Positions 1 through 10,459 of a DNA stretch of 64,000 nucleotides are shown piece after piece. This stretch comes from Zingiber officinale. Its lineage: Eukaryota; Streptophyta; Magnoliopsida; Zingiberales; Zingiberaceae. Under the pieces are notes generated by a model that worked only from the letters and a program-made list of their open reading frames with translations, ran no database searches and was not told where the DNA came from. Positions within the stretch are counted from its first letter, which is position 1. Every line of letters starts with the position of its first letter. The stretch covers positions 43,404,254 through 43,468,253 of the forward strand of contig NC_055997.1 of assembly GCF_018446385.1 (NCBI RefSeq), given 5' to 3'. The translations under genes and the position numbers were made by a program.

Positions 1-1
1 C

Positions 2-882
2 GATCGGCCAACAGCTCCCGAACATCTGATCACCATCAAGGGGCCCCTCGCTGAGATGTGGGTGGACGCCCGGGCCCGTGTGGCCATGATACCGCTCGAC
101 AAGCTGGCTGACAATCATATGCAGCAGTCTACAAGGGTAAGCCTCATTTCTGCACTTTTACGTAGCCTTCCCGGTCGGCCTTTTAACATGCCTTTGTATA
201 TTAGAGATGGGTGGAAGAAATTGTTGTTGCCAACCGCTTGGCAATGGTGGAGGAGGAGCTGAAAAGACTGAAGAGTCTGAGCAGCCCGTCTTCTTCTCGA
301 GGTCCCTCTTATGTTGAGTTGCAGAAGGAGCTCGCAAAAACTAAGGGCTTGTTAGAGGCCGAGCGGAAGAAGACGGCCGACCAGGCATACATGCTGGACT
401 AGTTCAACAAGCAGGTCAAGACTTATGACCACAAGATCGAGCTCGCCACCACTCGGAAGAACACTGCCATCGCCTATTTGGATAAGAAGAATGTGGAAGC
501 TCGAGCATTAGAGCAGCGTGTGAAAGAGCTGGCCGAGCTGCTAGAAGGAGAGCAGAAAGGCCGCTCGGAGGAGGTGACCAAACTCAAGGACGATGTGAAG
601 GCCCTGCAGGAGGCTCTAGATGCTTCCCGTGCCACCTTCAAGGAGTACCAAGAAGCGGAGCCAGGTTGGGTCGCAACTCTGAGGCAAAAATACATCCGCT
701 CAGCGGAGTTTGTGGAGAAGGTTTGCGACCGGCTGGTCATCGCCTTCGAGTTGGCCATCATCGCCACTGCGGACTATCTGAAGTCCAAGGGCTAGCTCCC
801 TGACTCCGTGGTCATCCCTGCTACAGAGCATGCGGCGCTTCTCACTACCATCCCGAAACATATTTTCAACTACCTTGAATGA
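2..882 (+). pseudogene. Antisense additional ORF of the gypsy element: coiled-coil protein, spliced, two stop codons, 5' end missing
   Basis: This frame is open from the window edge. A 68-bp GT-AG intron is likely at 137-204 (donor AGG|GTAAGC, acceptor TATATTAG|AGA), phase 0, joining exon 2-136 to 205-882. Exon 2 encodes a charged, heptad-like protein (ELKRLKS.., LQKELAKTKGLLEAERKK, VKELAELLEGEQKGR) that ends in a hydrophobic helix-rich tail (KVCDRLVIAFELAIIATADYL). Two in-frame TAG codons (400-402 and 793-795) interrupt it; both look like CAG to TAG changes, and after the second the same frame runs on to TGA at 880-882. It faces the gypsy pol tail to tail. Function is unknown; position and orientation match the additional ORFs of Tat elements. 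It could instead be a captured host fragment. Confidence 0.6.
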
Positions 883-1079
883 ACTATTTTCTGTAATTCT
901 ACCGATCGACTAGACTTTATTTTTAATGAGTGGCATCTATAACTTTATCCCCGGTCGGCGGACTTTTAAAAGTAATTTTTAAATGAATGCCTACTTTTGC
1001 TGCGTTAGCCTTTCATTTTGAGTGTTGCTTGTAACTGTGCCGACCGGTCTGTCGACCTTTTTCTCGTAGGAAATTTCTT
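883..1079. other. Spacer between antisense ORF and tandem repeats
   Basis: AT-leaning sequence downstream of the antisense ORF. No coding frame is seen. A GCCGACCGGT motif near 1040 resembles the start of the next repeat array. Confidence 0.5.
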
Positions 1080-1310
1080 AATTTCGCCGATCGGTTAAAC
1101 GACCTCCCACTCTGCCTAGGACTTCTATGAGTTTGTCATTGGGGTGTTTTTCTTTACTGTGCCGATCGGTCAAACGACCTCCCACTCTCCCTGGGACTTC
1201 TATGAGCTTTTCGCTGTAGTGTTTTTCATTACTGCGCCGATCGATCAAACGACTTTCCATTTTACATGGACTTTCTGCTAGTGTCTCGCTGAAGTGCTTC
1301 AACGCGACGC
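1080..1310. repeat. Tandem repeat, about 75 bp x 3
   Basis: Three units begin near 1086, 1161 and 1237 with GCCGATCGGTyAAACGAC, followed by CTCCCACT..GGACTTCTATGAG. The array lies between the end of gypsy pol and the antisense ORF, the usual place for noncoding repeats in Tat-like elements. Confidence 0.8.
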
Positions 1311-1315
1311 TGCCT

Positions 1316-1700
1316 CATCTGGGGGGTTTATAGTCGCCGGTCTGACTCTAGAGTTTAACGTCGCCGCTCGACGGTCTTTAAGCCGAGGGGTTTATAGTCA
1401 CCGGTCTGACTCTAGAGTTTAACGTCGCCACTCGACGGTATTCAAGCCGGGGTTTTATAGTCGCCGGTTCGACTCTAGAGTTTAACGTCGCCGCTCGACG
1501 GTCTTCAAGCCGGGGTTTTTATAGTCGCCGGTCCGACTCTAGAGTTTAACGTCGCCGATCGACGGTCTTCAAGCCGGGGTTTTTATAGTCGCCGGTTCGA
1601 CTCTAGAGTTTAACGTCGCCGCTCGACAGTCTTCAAGCCAGAGTTTTTATAGTCGCCGGTCTGACTCTGGAGTTTAACGTCGCCGCTCGACGATCTTCAG
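1316..1700. repeat. Tandem repeat, about 63 bp x 6
   Basis: Six units with TAGTCGCCGGT starting near 1331, 1395, 1458, 1522, 1587 and 1650. Each contains CTCTAGAGTTTAACGTCGCC and a CTCGACGGTCTTCAAGCC tail. The array is part of the gypsy 3' noncoding region. Confidence 0.85.
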
Positions 1701-1820
1701 GTAGTTTTCCGTTCGGCATATAATGCTCAGACTCTTCGCAATTTTTCTTATCTTCAATCCTACAGTCAAAGGATACAGATGAACGGAACACACATGAAAT
1801 GAATTACACTGGTGCACCTT

Positions 1821-3048
1821 TTATCCAGCACGATACGGCTGGAGGTGGTTTGCGCTCCATGGTCGATCCAGCCGCCGTCCGTCCTGATCCTCCAGGTAGT
1901 ATGCACCCGATCGGAGCTTCTCGATGACTTTGAAGGGCCCCGCCCAGGGAGCTGTCATCTTGCTCACATCGTCGACCGGCTTCACCTTCTTCCACACAAG
2001 ATCACCGACCTGGAATGCTCTGGGAATTACATGCTTGTTGTAATTCTGCTTCATTCTTTGTCTGTATGCCATCAGCTGGACGGCTGCTTTAGCTCTCGCT
2101 TCGTCCACCAGGTCCAACTCCAGCTGCCTTCGCTCGGCATTGTCCCCATCGTAGCTTTAGATCCGATCGGACTCCACTCCGACCTCGACTGGGACGACCG
2201 CCTCACCTCCGTACACCAAGTAGAACGGTGTCACTTCTGTTCCCTCCTTTGGGGTTGTGCGGATGGCCCATAGTACGCCGGGCAGCTCGTCCACCCAGCT
2301 TTCTCCTATGTGATCGAGTCGAACCCGAAGTATTCGCAGGATCTCCCGATTGGCCACTTCGGCTTGACCGTTGCTCTAAGGATACGCCACGGAAGTGAAG
2401 TGTTGTTCGATGTCGTATCATTTGCACCATTCTCCGAGCTCCTGACCAACGAATTGTCGGCCGTTATCCGAGATGAGCCGATGAGGGATGCCGAACCGAT
2501 AGATTATATGCTGCCAGATGAACTTTTTGACCATCTGCTCGGTTATTTTGGCCAGTGGTTCGGCTTTGACCCACTTGGAGAAATAGTCGACCGCCACCAA
2601 TAAAAACTTCCATTGTCCGGTCGCCATAGGGAAAGGCCCCACTATGTCCATACCCCACTGGTCGAACGGGCAGGACACAGCAGATGTCTTCATCTTCTCT
2701 GTTGGTATATGGGAGAAGTTGTGAAACTTCTGATAGGAAAGGCAGGTAGCGACGGTCCGAGCGACGTCTTCCTATAGGGTGGGCCAGAAGTATCCGGCCA
2801 GCAAGATCTTCCTCGCTAAAGACCGACCGCTCGGATGACCTCCGCAAGATCCTTAGTGTACCTCTTGGAGAATGTATTCTGCATCCTCCGAGCTGACGCA
2901 CTTTAGCAGAGGTCGGGAGAATGCCTTCTTGTAGAGTTGGTCCTCGATGAGCGTGAACTAGCTGGCTCTCCTCCTCAATAGTTGGGCTTCTTCCCGATTG
3001 GACGACATGGCCTCCGATCGCAAAAATTCTATTATGGATGTCCTCCAA
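1821..3048 (-). pseudogene. Gypsy integrase, broken
   Basis: Reading the minus strand from 3048 leftward gives a damaged zinc-binding region and then the integrase core: WGMDIVGPFPMATGQWKFL (first catalytic Asp), RLISDNGRQF (second Asp) and SNGQAEVANREI (catalytic Glu). After these come the WVDELPGVLWAIRTTPK block and a C-terminal domain (FQVGDLVWKKV, GPFKVIEKL). A TAG at 2376-2378 falls at a position that is CAG in the usual PQSNGQAE motif, and there are frame changes between 2418 and 3048. The product would have joined element cDNA to host DNA. It is inactive. Confidence 0.85.
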
Positions 3049-3154
3049 TCGCTCGGGAATGTGAGACCTTCCATCCGGTCGATGTGCGCCACCAGGGACA
3101 CTTGCTCTATTGGTTGCTGGATGACAACCGGCGATATCGAACTGGCGAGCTTGG

Positions 3155-3491
3155 CTAGCTCGTCCGCAGGCTGGTTTTCGGCTCGGGGATCTTCTGTATG
3201 ATGACTTCTATGAAGTTGGTCCTGAGCTTTTCAAAGGCCTCCGCGTAGAGCCTGAGCCTTGCGTTGTTTATCTCGAAGGACCCTAAGAGTTGCTGAGCGG
3301 CCAACTGAGAGTCTGAGAATAGCGTCACTCGGCTGGCTCCCACGTGCCGCGTGGCCTGTAGGCCGGCTATTAGGGCTTCGTACTCAGCTTCAATATTGGT
3401 CGCTCAGTAATTGAGTCGGACGGACAGGTGCATCCGCTCTTCTTGAGGGGAAAGTAACAGGATACCAATTCTGCTTCTGAGTCGAGTGGAT
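3155..3491 (-). pseudogene. Gypsy RNase H, C-terminal part, separated by the nested copia
   Basis: Minus-strand frames contain EAEYEALIAGLQATRHVGA and LFSDSQLAAQQLLGSFEI, the second half of a plant gypsy RNase H. The piece starting GSSTR at 3491 is the direct continuation of the FMD that ends at 12874 on the other side of the nested element. Stop codons and a frame change near 3400 show decay. Confidence 0.85.
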
Positions 3492-3496
3492 GATCC

Positions 3497-5899
3497 TGTT
3501 AGGATGTATACTAAAAGCCTAGCTTTTGGTATAAACATTTATCTAGAAATAAGAATCACATTGGTCAAATGTCTACATTTATGATAAATGTAGTTGTTCA
3601 ATTAATTTATATTGTAGATAACATGGTGTATGGTGTCACACACAGAAGATCATGTTATTGGTTCCTTATAAATTATAAACAGTAGCTCACGACCAAGATG
3701 GAAAGGAACAAACCATTGGAAGGTCGTAGTATAATTAGGTATTAGTTTATCTTAACTATATAATTACACTAGTACACTTAAAGTGTATTGAGTAGGACCA
3801 TTTGAGGTCGTTTCTTTTATACTGACTATATAAAGAAACAAAGACCTCGGTTATTATGGAAGTGTGTGCTCTTAATCCTGATATAATAACAAGCATATAT
3901 ATTTGATATTTATTTCTTTAATTTATCAATGGGTGAGATTTAGTTCGATGAATCAATAAGCCCGGTAAGTTGGGAAATGGTATCACTTATAATGTGTGTT
4001 GTTGATTATAGAAGGAAACTGTGTCCTAGAGATCTAGGTTGATAATGTCCTCAAGAGGAGCTCATAAGGATTGTCATGTTAAACCCTGCAGGTGGACTTA
4101 GTCCGACATGATAATAAGGTTGAGTGGTACTATTCTTGGACTAAGATATTAATTAAATGAGTTGTCAGTAACTCATTTAATTAGTGGACATTCGATATCT
4201 TAAACACAGGGAGACTAACACACTCATAATAAGAAGGAGCCCAAAAATGTAATTTGGGATTGGTGCGGTAGTTCAATAATAGTTCTCTAGTGGAATGAAT
4301 TATTATTGATAAAATTAAGTTGTGTGTTCGGGGCGAACACGGGATGCTTAATTTTATCGGGAGACCAAAACCAATTCCTCCTCTCGGTCCCTATCGTAGC
4401 CTCTTATTTATAGAGTACTATACCCACCTTCTATACCCACTTAAAGGGGGCCGGCTAAGCTAGCTTGGAAACAAGCTAGGGCCGGCCTAGGTATAAATTG
4501 GGGTGGTCGGCCCTAGCTTGAACCCAAGCTAGAGGGGCCGGCCATATTAAATTAAAAAGGGATTTTAATTTTAATTTTTATTATGTGGGAGATATAATTT
4601 ATTAAAGAGAATTAAAATTAAAATATCTCTCTTGTAAAAGATCTACAAAAGATTAAAGAACGAGATTAGATCTCTTTCCTTATTTGTAGATTGGTGAGAT
4701 ATTTTATTTTCTCTTTAAAAATTATTCACATGTTGTAAAATTAAAATTATAGAAATTTCCTTTTATCAACCATGAAGAGATTTTGAAGAGAAATTTTATT
4801 TTTTTTAAATTTCTGGAAACAAATTAGGAAGTTTTAATTGTTGATTGAAACTTGTCCAATTTGTTCTTCATTGATGTGGCCGGCCATAAGATTTCAATTG
4901 GGGAAATTTTATTTTATTTTTCTCAATTAAATCATGTCAAGGAAATTGAGGAAATTTTATTGTAATTAAATTTCCTAATTTGCTTAGGCCAAGGAATATA
5001 AAAGAAGGGGTGAGGGTGCCTTCATGGGCGACAACCTCTATTATTTCTCTCCCTCTTTTGTTCCTTGGTGTGGCCGACCATCCTCTCCCTCTCTTTCTCT
5101 TGTGGTGGCCGAACCTCTCTCTCTCCCTTGGATCTCTTGTGGTGGCCGGATACTACTTGGAGAAGAAGAAGAAGAAGGAGAGAAAGCTAGCATCTCTTGG
5201 AGCTTAGTTAGTGTTTTGATTTTCTTCCTTGGTGAAGCTTCTTCTTTTGTGGCCGAACCTAGCTAGGAGGAGAAGAAGGTGGTTGGTGGTTTCTCATCTC
5301 GGAAGATCGTTTCCTGCACAACGTCCGAGGTTAGAAGAGAAATACGGTAGAAGATCAAGAGGTTTTTCTACAAGGTATAACTAGTAATTTTTCTTTCCGC
5401 ATCATACTAGTTATTTATGGAAATAATACCAAATACAAGAGGCTTACGTTCTAGTATTTCGAATATGTTTTTCGAAGTTGTGTTCTTTTGTTTTATTTTT
5501 CCCTTGTGATTTGATTGTTCTTTTCGGTTAACCTAAAGTTATTTTAGGAAATTAAATATTAGCTTTCTATAAAAGGTTTTATCTAGTCGGTGGTGGTTGC
5601 TCCCATATCCAAGAAGGTCATGTGCCTCGCCACGTCAGTACTGGGAACCAATTATGGAAATTAATATTTAATGGAATAAATAACTTAAGGCGATTTGGGT
5701 CGAACGTGTTAAGTTCCGCAGGAGACCCAAGTCAAAACCTAAAAGAACGAATAGATTAAGTTTTGGATCAAACGTGTTAAGTTCCGCAGGCGAACCAAAA
5801 TTTAATTTAAAAGAACACATGGTAGCTAGGAAAAGGTTCAGACCTTTGTACAAAATTTTGTACAGTGGAACCTCTAGGTTTTCCGAGTAGCAACCAACA
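3497..5899 (+). repeat. Left (5') LTR of copia copy 1, 2403 bp
   Basis: Terminal TG..CA, nearly identical to 10460-12868. A TATA box (TATAAAAG) is at 4997-5004. Around 4445-4540 are clustered inverted repeats of AAGCTAG and GGCCGGCC. The short ORFs after the TATA box sit in the presumed R/U5 leader and show no coding signature. Confidence 0.93.
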
Positions 5900-5901
5900 A
5901 T

Positions 5902-5913
5902 TGGTATCAGAGC
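5902..5913 (+). other. Primer binding site, initiator tRNA-Met type
   Basis: TGGTATCAGAGC lies 2 bp after the LTR end. It is complementary to the 3' end of initiator methionine tRNA, the usual primer for plant copia elements. Confidence 0.9.
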
Positions 5914-7380
5914 TAGGGTTTTGCCTCTGTGTATTTGGTATTAGTTTAATTATGCACATGTCATACATAATTTAGGCAGGATAATAGAAGGATGTGCTAA
6001 CTTTATGGATGCAGGATCCAACTATTATGGCTTTTAGTTATTATGTGTGTGATTTGACCCTTGGACATGTCAAGGGCATTTATATGTGTGTGCATGATTG
6101 TATTATAAAATACAGCAGGAGCTGTATTTAGTTTTATTAGGATTTTATTTTTGATCTAGATACATGTACATTCCTTTTATGGAATATAGGATCAAAAATG
6201 TAAAATTCTATTTATGTCGCGGATCGAATCTTGCAAAGCGTGGAACCTTCTAAGGACCAGAGGCGCAGCGGAACTAGGAGCAAGATGGATGCGACAGCTA
6301 GACCCGGTGGCGGTGGCCAAATATGGCAGCGGCTTGGGATGACAACACACGGAGGACAGCTAGAGATAAAAGTCATAATAGTTGAAAATTAGATTTTCTA
6401 TTTATTGCTTTTATATTGTGCTGTGTGTGCATGTTGGTTTACATATTTAGTAGGCTAGCATAGTTAAAATTCCTCATTTATAAATAACTAAGTGGGAGAG
6501 GGATTTTTAAGTAAATCCCATGGTCTCCATTACTGGTTTGTAAGTGATGCAAACAAGCTTGCGCGTTGGCTCTGAGTGCCTTCCTCCATAACGGATGAGC
6601 TTGTTTGTGGATCACTAGAACAGACTTCTATTTTTGGATGACTATAGGAAGTTAATTAAGAGCGTGTGATCTTCCCTAACGGAAGGGACATAATCTTATT
6701 AATGGACTTAGTGTCAAGTAATGGTATACACTTAGACACATTTAATAGTATCCTCCCCAACGGAGTCACTACTATCACTTGTGTGACCAAAGGGAAACCA
6801 ACTATTGATTTGTCATAAAACTAGATTGGCAATATAATAAAATTAATAAACCCCTCTTACAAATCTTTGAATTTGTATACGTCCACACTAACGTGGCATA
6901 CAAGATTCATGGTGTTTGAGGTAATTTTATTTGTCAAAAAGTTATATTGACAAGATAGTCAATGGGTAAAACCCTCCTCTTACAAATGATGAATTTGTAT
7001 ACATCCACACTAACGTGCCATGCAAAATTCACGGTGTTTGATGTGTTGGTGAATTTAAATAATATTGTTTGAGGAATCAATGTTATTTTAAATTCAAAGA
7101 GTTTTGACCAAATATTTGATCAAAGACAGATCAACTATTAATTTTATTCGTCAAGTTGACGAGATAATAAAATTAATGAATAAAATCTCCTCTTCGATTT
7201 TGTATACACAAAATTCATGGAGATTTTAAGGAGTTGATCTTGACCAAATATTTTTGTGATTCTTAGGATGTTTGTCAATCCCTAGTAGTCATACTATAGA
7301 AAAAGACTTAGTAGTCCCAATTGTAATGATTGGAAATAGGACTTGGACATTAAGGTAGTCTGTCTTCTTAGAACTAAGAA
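5914..7380 (+). other. Leader of copia copy 1 without gag, with degenerate internal repeats
   Basis: A full copia element would have gag here. No gag domain or CCHC finger is readable in any frame. From about 6830 to 7260, units of roughly 110-120 bp recur, each with CTCCTCTTACAAAT, GTATACrTCCACACTAACGT and ATTCAyGGTGTTTGA. The same arrangement is found in the other copy (50740-51330), so it was inherited rather than produced locally. Confidence 0.7.
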
Positions 7381-7389
7381 CAATTTAGG

Positions 7390-10300
7390 TGTATTTAATT
7401 CATTAGTTGAAACATGTCTAGTGGTGTTATCTACCAGAACCTGGAGTGTAGATACAAGATGCCATTAGTCATGTCTGCAATTCATTGTAGGGTTCCAGGA
7501 AACCCGACAACTAAATGAAAGATAAATCACCGTCCACATGGGCACTACTGTAAAAGTGGTAGCTGTTACAGTGAGAGATGTTTATCTTTTGATAAGAATA
7601 AAACATGGATTTTTTAGTAATTGTCTTTACGCACTAAGTTTAGAAAGAACTAGTTTTCAGTTTCTAAACTATTCAAAGAACTTGATATTCTGCCTCTTTT
7701 AATAACAAAGTTGTTATTAAGAAAAAGAGGGAAGTTATCTGTTCTGGTACGTTGGTTGGTAATTTATAAATCCAATAACTCTTACGATGCAACAAATGGA
7801 AATTAGTAACCCATCTTCTAACTTTAAGAGGAAGTAACCTTCGAAAATGAACCAATTATATCTTTGGCATCTAAAGCTAGGTTATATTAACTTAAGTAGG
7901 ATTCATCGGTAGCTGATGAACTTTTGGGTTCATTAGTAGTGGAAATCTTTCCAAACCTGCGAGTCTTACTTGGAAGGAAAAATAACCAAGAAGCTTTTTT
8001 AAGTCTAAGGGGTATGGAGTCGAAGATATGTTGAAATTGGTTCATTCTGATTTGTGTGATCCTATGACTATCCAGACAAGAGGTAGTATTGAATATTTCG
8101 TCTATTTTATAGACAACTATTCAAGATACAAATAAATTTACTTAATGTACCACAAGACTAAGTACTTTGATTAGTTCAAAGAGTACTAGGCTGATGTGGA
8201 GAAACAACAAAGTAAAAAGACACTATTGTGAGATCATAGTGGCAAGTACCTCTTGGGAGAATTTAGGAATCACTTATCAGAAGTAGGGATTCAATCCCAA
8301 CTAACTGCATCTGGTACACCCCAACAGCATGGTGTAGTAGAAAGAAGGTAAAGGACTCTTATGGAATAATTAGATAGATGATGAGTTATTCAGAGAATTA
8401 CCAAGTTTGTTTTAAGGATAAAACTCTGAAAACGAAAGTGAACATAGTACCTTCCAAGATAGAACTCTCTACTCATATAGAATTGCTGAATAGGCATAAG
8501 CCTATTTTGAAGCATATTCGGATTCGGGTAATCCAGCACATATGTTAAAGAGAGATAATGATAAGTTGGATAGGAGTTCACTTGTTTGTAAGTTATCCTA
8601 GATAAACAAAAGTAGGTTTATAGTCTTAAAAATCAGAAGGTCATTGTTAGCATCAATGACTGATTTTAAAAGGACTATATAATGAACCACGTGCTCATAA
8701 GTAAATTTGTTCTTAAGGAAATAATAAAAGACATGTCTAATCTAGTACCAACTGTACAAGATGAGATACCACAAGAAAACTGCAACACGTATCACAAATG
8801 ATACACAATTACAGAAAATGCCTTGTTGTAGTGGGAGGGTTGTTAAGCAACCTTAAAAGATTCATGTTTTGAGAGAGTTTTTGAACTCGATCCCTGAAGG
8901 ACATGAACCTGATCTCCGGACATATGACGAAGCACTCCAAGATGAATATGCAGCATCTTGGCAAAGAGTAATGAATAATAGAATTAGAATATATGTATTC
9001 TAATAAAATCTGGAAGCTTGTAGAACCACCAAGTGGTGTAAAAGCCTTTGGGTGTAAAAGGTCTATAATAGGAAAAGAGGGATAGACAGGAAGGTAGAAA
9101 CCTTCAAAGCAAGGCTTGATGAAAAAGGAAACTTTTTTTACTGGTAGCCATGCTTAAGTCTATCCGGATTCTTTTATCTATTTGGCAAGTGGATGTCAAG
9201 ACAACATTCCTTAATGGAAGTCTTGAAGAAAACATCCATATAAAGCAACCAGAAGGGTTCATTGCAAAGGGCTAAGAGCATCTTGTGTAAAGCTCAATCA
9301 GTCTATGGACTGAGGCAAAGCTTCAAGGTCTTGGAACATCCGGTTTATCAAAGTAATTCAGACCTATGGATTTATTTAGTAATCGGATAAGTCTTGTGTA
9401 TACAAAAGGTGTGATGGAAGCGTGGTGGTATTTCTTGTACTATACGTAGATAACATTTTTGGTAGTTGGAAATAATATCAAAATGTTGTCAGAAGTAAGG
9501 GTATGGTTGTCCAAACAATTCGATATAAAGGACTTGGGAGAATGAATATATTCTTGAGATCAAAGTAATAAGGGATCGCAAGAAAAGAATATTTTACTTA
9601 TCCCAATCTTCATACAACGGAAAAATCCTTGCTCGTTTTAAAGCATGCAAAACTCCAAGAAAGGTTTCTTACCTTTTCAGGATGGAGTGACTTTATCTAA
9701 AGATATGTCTCTGTAGACATCAAAGGAGATAAAGGAAAGAAAGACAGTTCTTTATGCTTCGGCTGTCGGAAGCCTAATGAATGCTATGCACGAGATAAGA
9801 AATCTGTTTTGCCAAGGGCATAGTTGGCAGATATCAAAGTAACTCTGGACAAGGACAGTGGACTGCAGTAAAGCATATATTGAAGTACCTTAGAAGCACT
9901 AGAGATTATATGCTAGCTTATAAGGCAGTTAATTTGGTCCTTGTGGGTTGCATGAATTTTGACTTCCAATCAGATAGGGACAATAATAAGTCAACCTCGG
10001 GGTTTTGTGTTTATTTTAGGAGGTAAAGTCATAACTATGGAAGAGTGATAAGCATAGGTGTTTTTCTGGACTCTATCATAGAAGCTTAGTATATGGCAAG
10101 CCTCTGAGGTAGCCATAAAAGCTTAATGACTCAATAACCTCAAGATAGACTAAGATATGATTTCTGGTTTGTCCAAAGATTATTACAATTTATTGTAATA
10201 ATGTTGGTGCAGTAGCAAACTTGAAGAAACCATAAGTCTATAAGGCAAGTAAACACAATAGAGCGCAAGTACCACCCAAAACGAGAAATCGTATAAACGA

Positions 10301-10440
10301 GGAGAAGTTGTTGCCGCCTAGATTGCATCAGGAGATGACCTATAGATCTTTTCACTGTGGTCCTTAAGGCAAGAGCTTTTGATGGGCATGTTGAAGGGAT
10401 AGGAATCAGATGTATGGCAGCAGATATAGCAGCTTAGTCT
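7390..10440 (+). pseudogene. Copia pol remnant: protease, integrase, RT, RNase H, many stops
   Basis: In shifting frames one can follow a protease-like TWSVDT, a GAG-pre-integrase LWHLKLGYINLSR near 7860, integrase HSDLCDP and FVYFIDNYSRYK near 8040-8130, and the RT start PEGHEPDLRTYDEALQDE near 8900. WQVDVKTTFLNGSLEENI follows near 9190, and RNase H and the C-terminal TKALKARAFDGHVEG near 10350-10400. Dozens of stops and indels break it. Three stops and one extra base near 10230-10345 are also present in the other copy, so they predate this insertion. Confidence 0.85.
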
Positions 10441-10459
10441 TTTAGTATAAGTGGGAGAT

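Noticed and set aside
1812..2603. Plus-strand ORFs over the integrase
   Set aside because: They are the complement of a clear integrase reading on the minus strand.
4980..5266. Short ORFs of 75-80 codons in the copia LTRs (also 11949-12235, 45484-45880, 52752-52949)
   Set aside because: They lie downstream of the LTR TATA box in leader sequence, change by indels between LTR copies and match no family.
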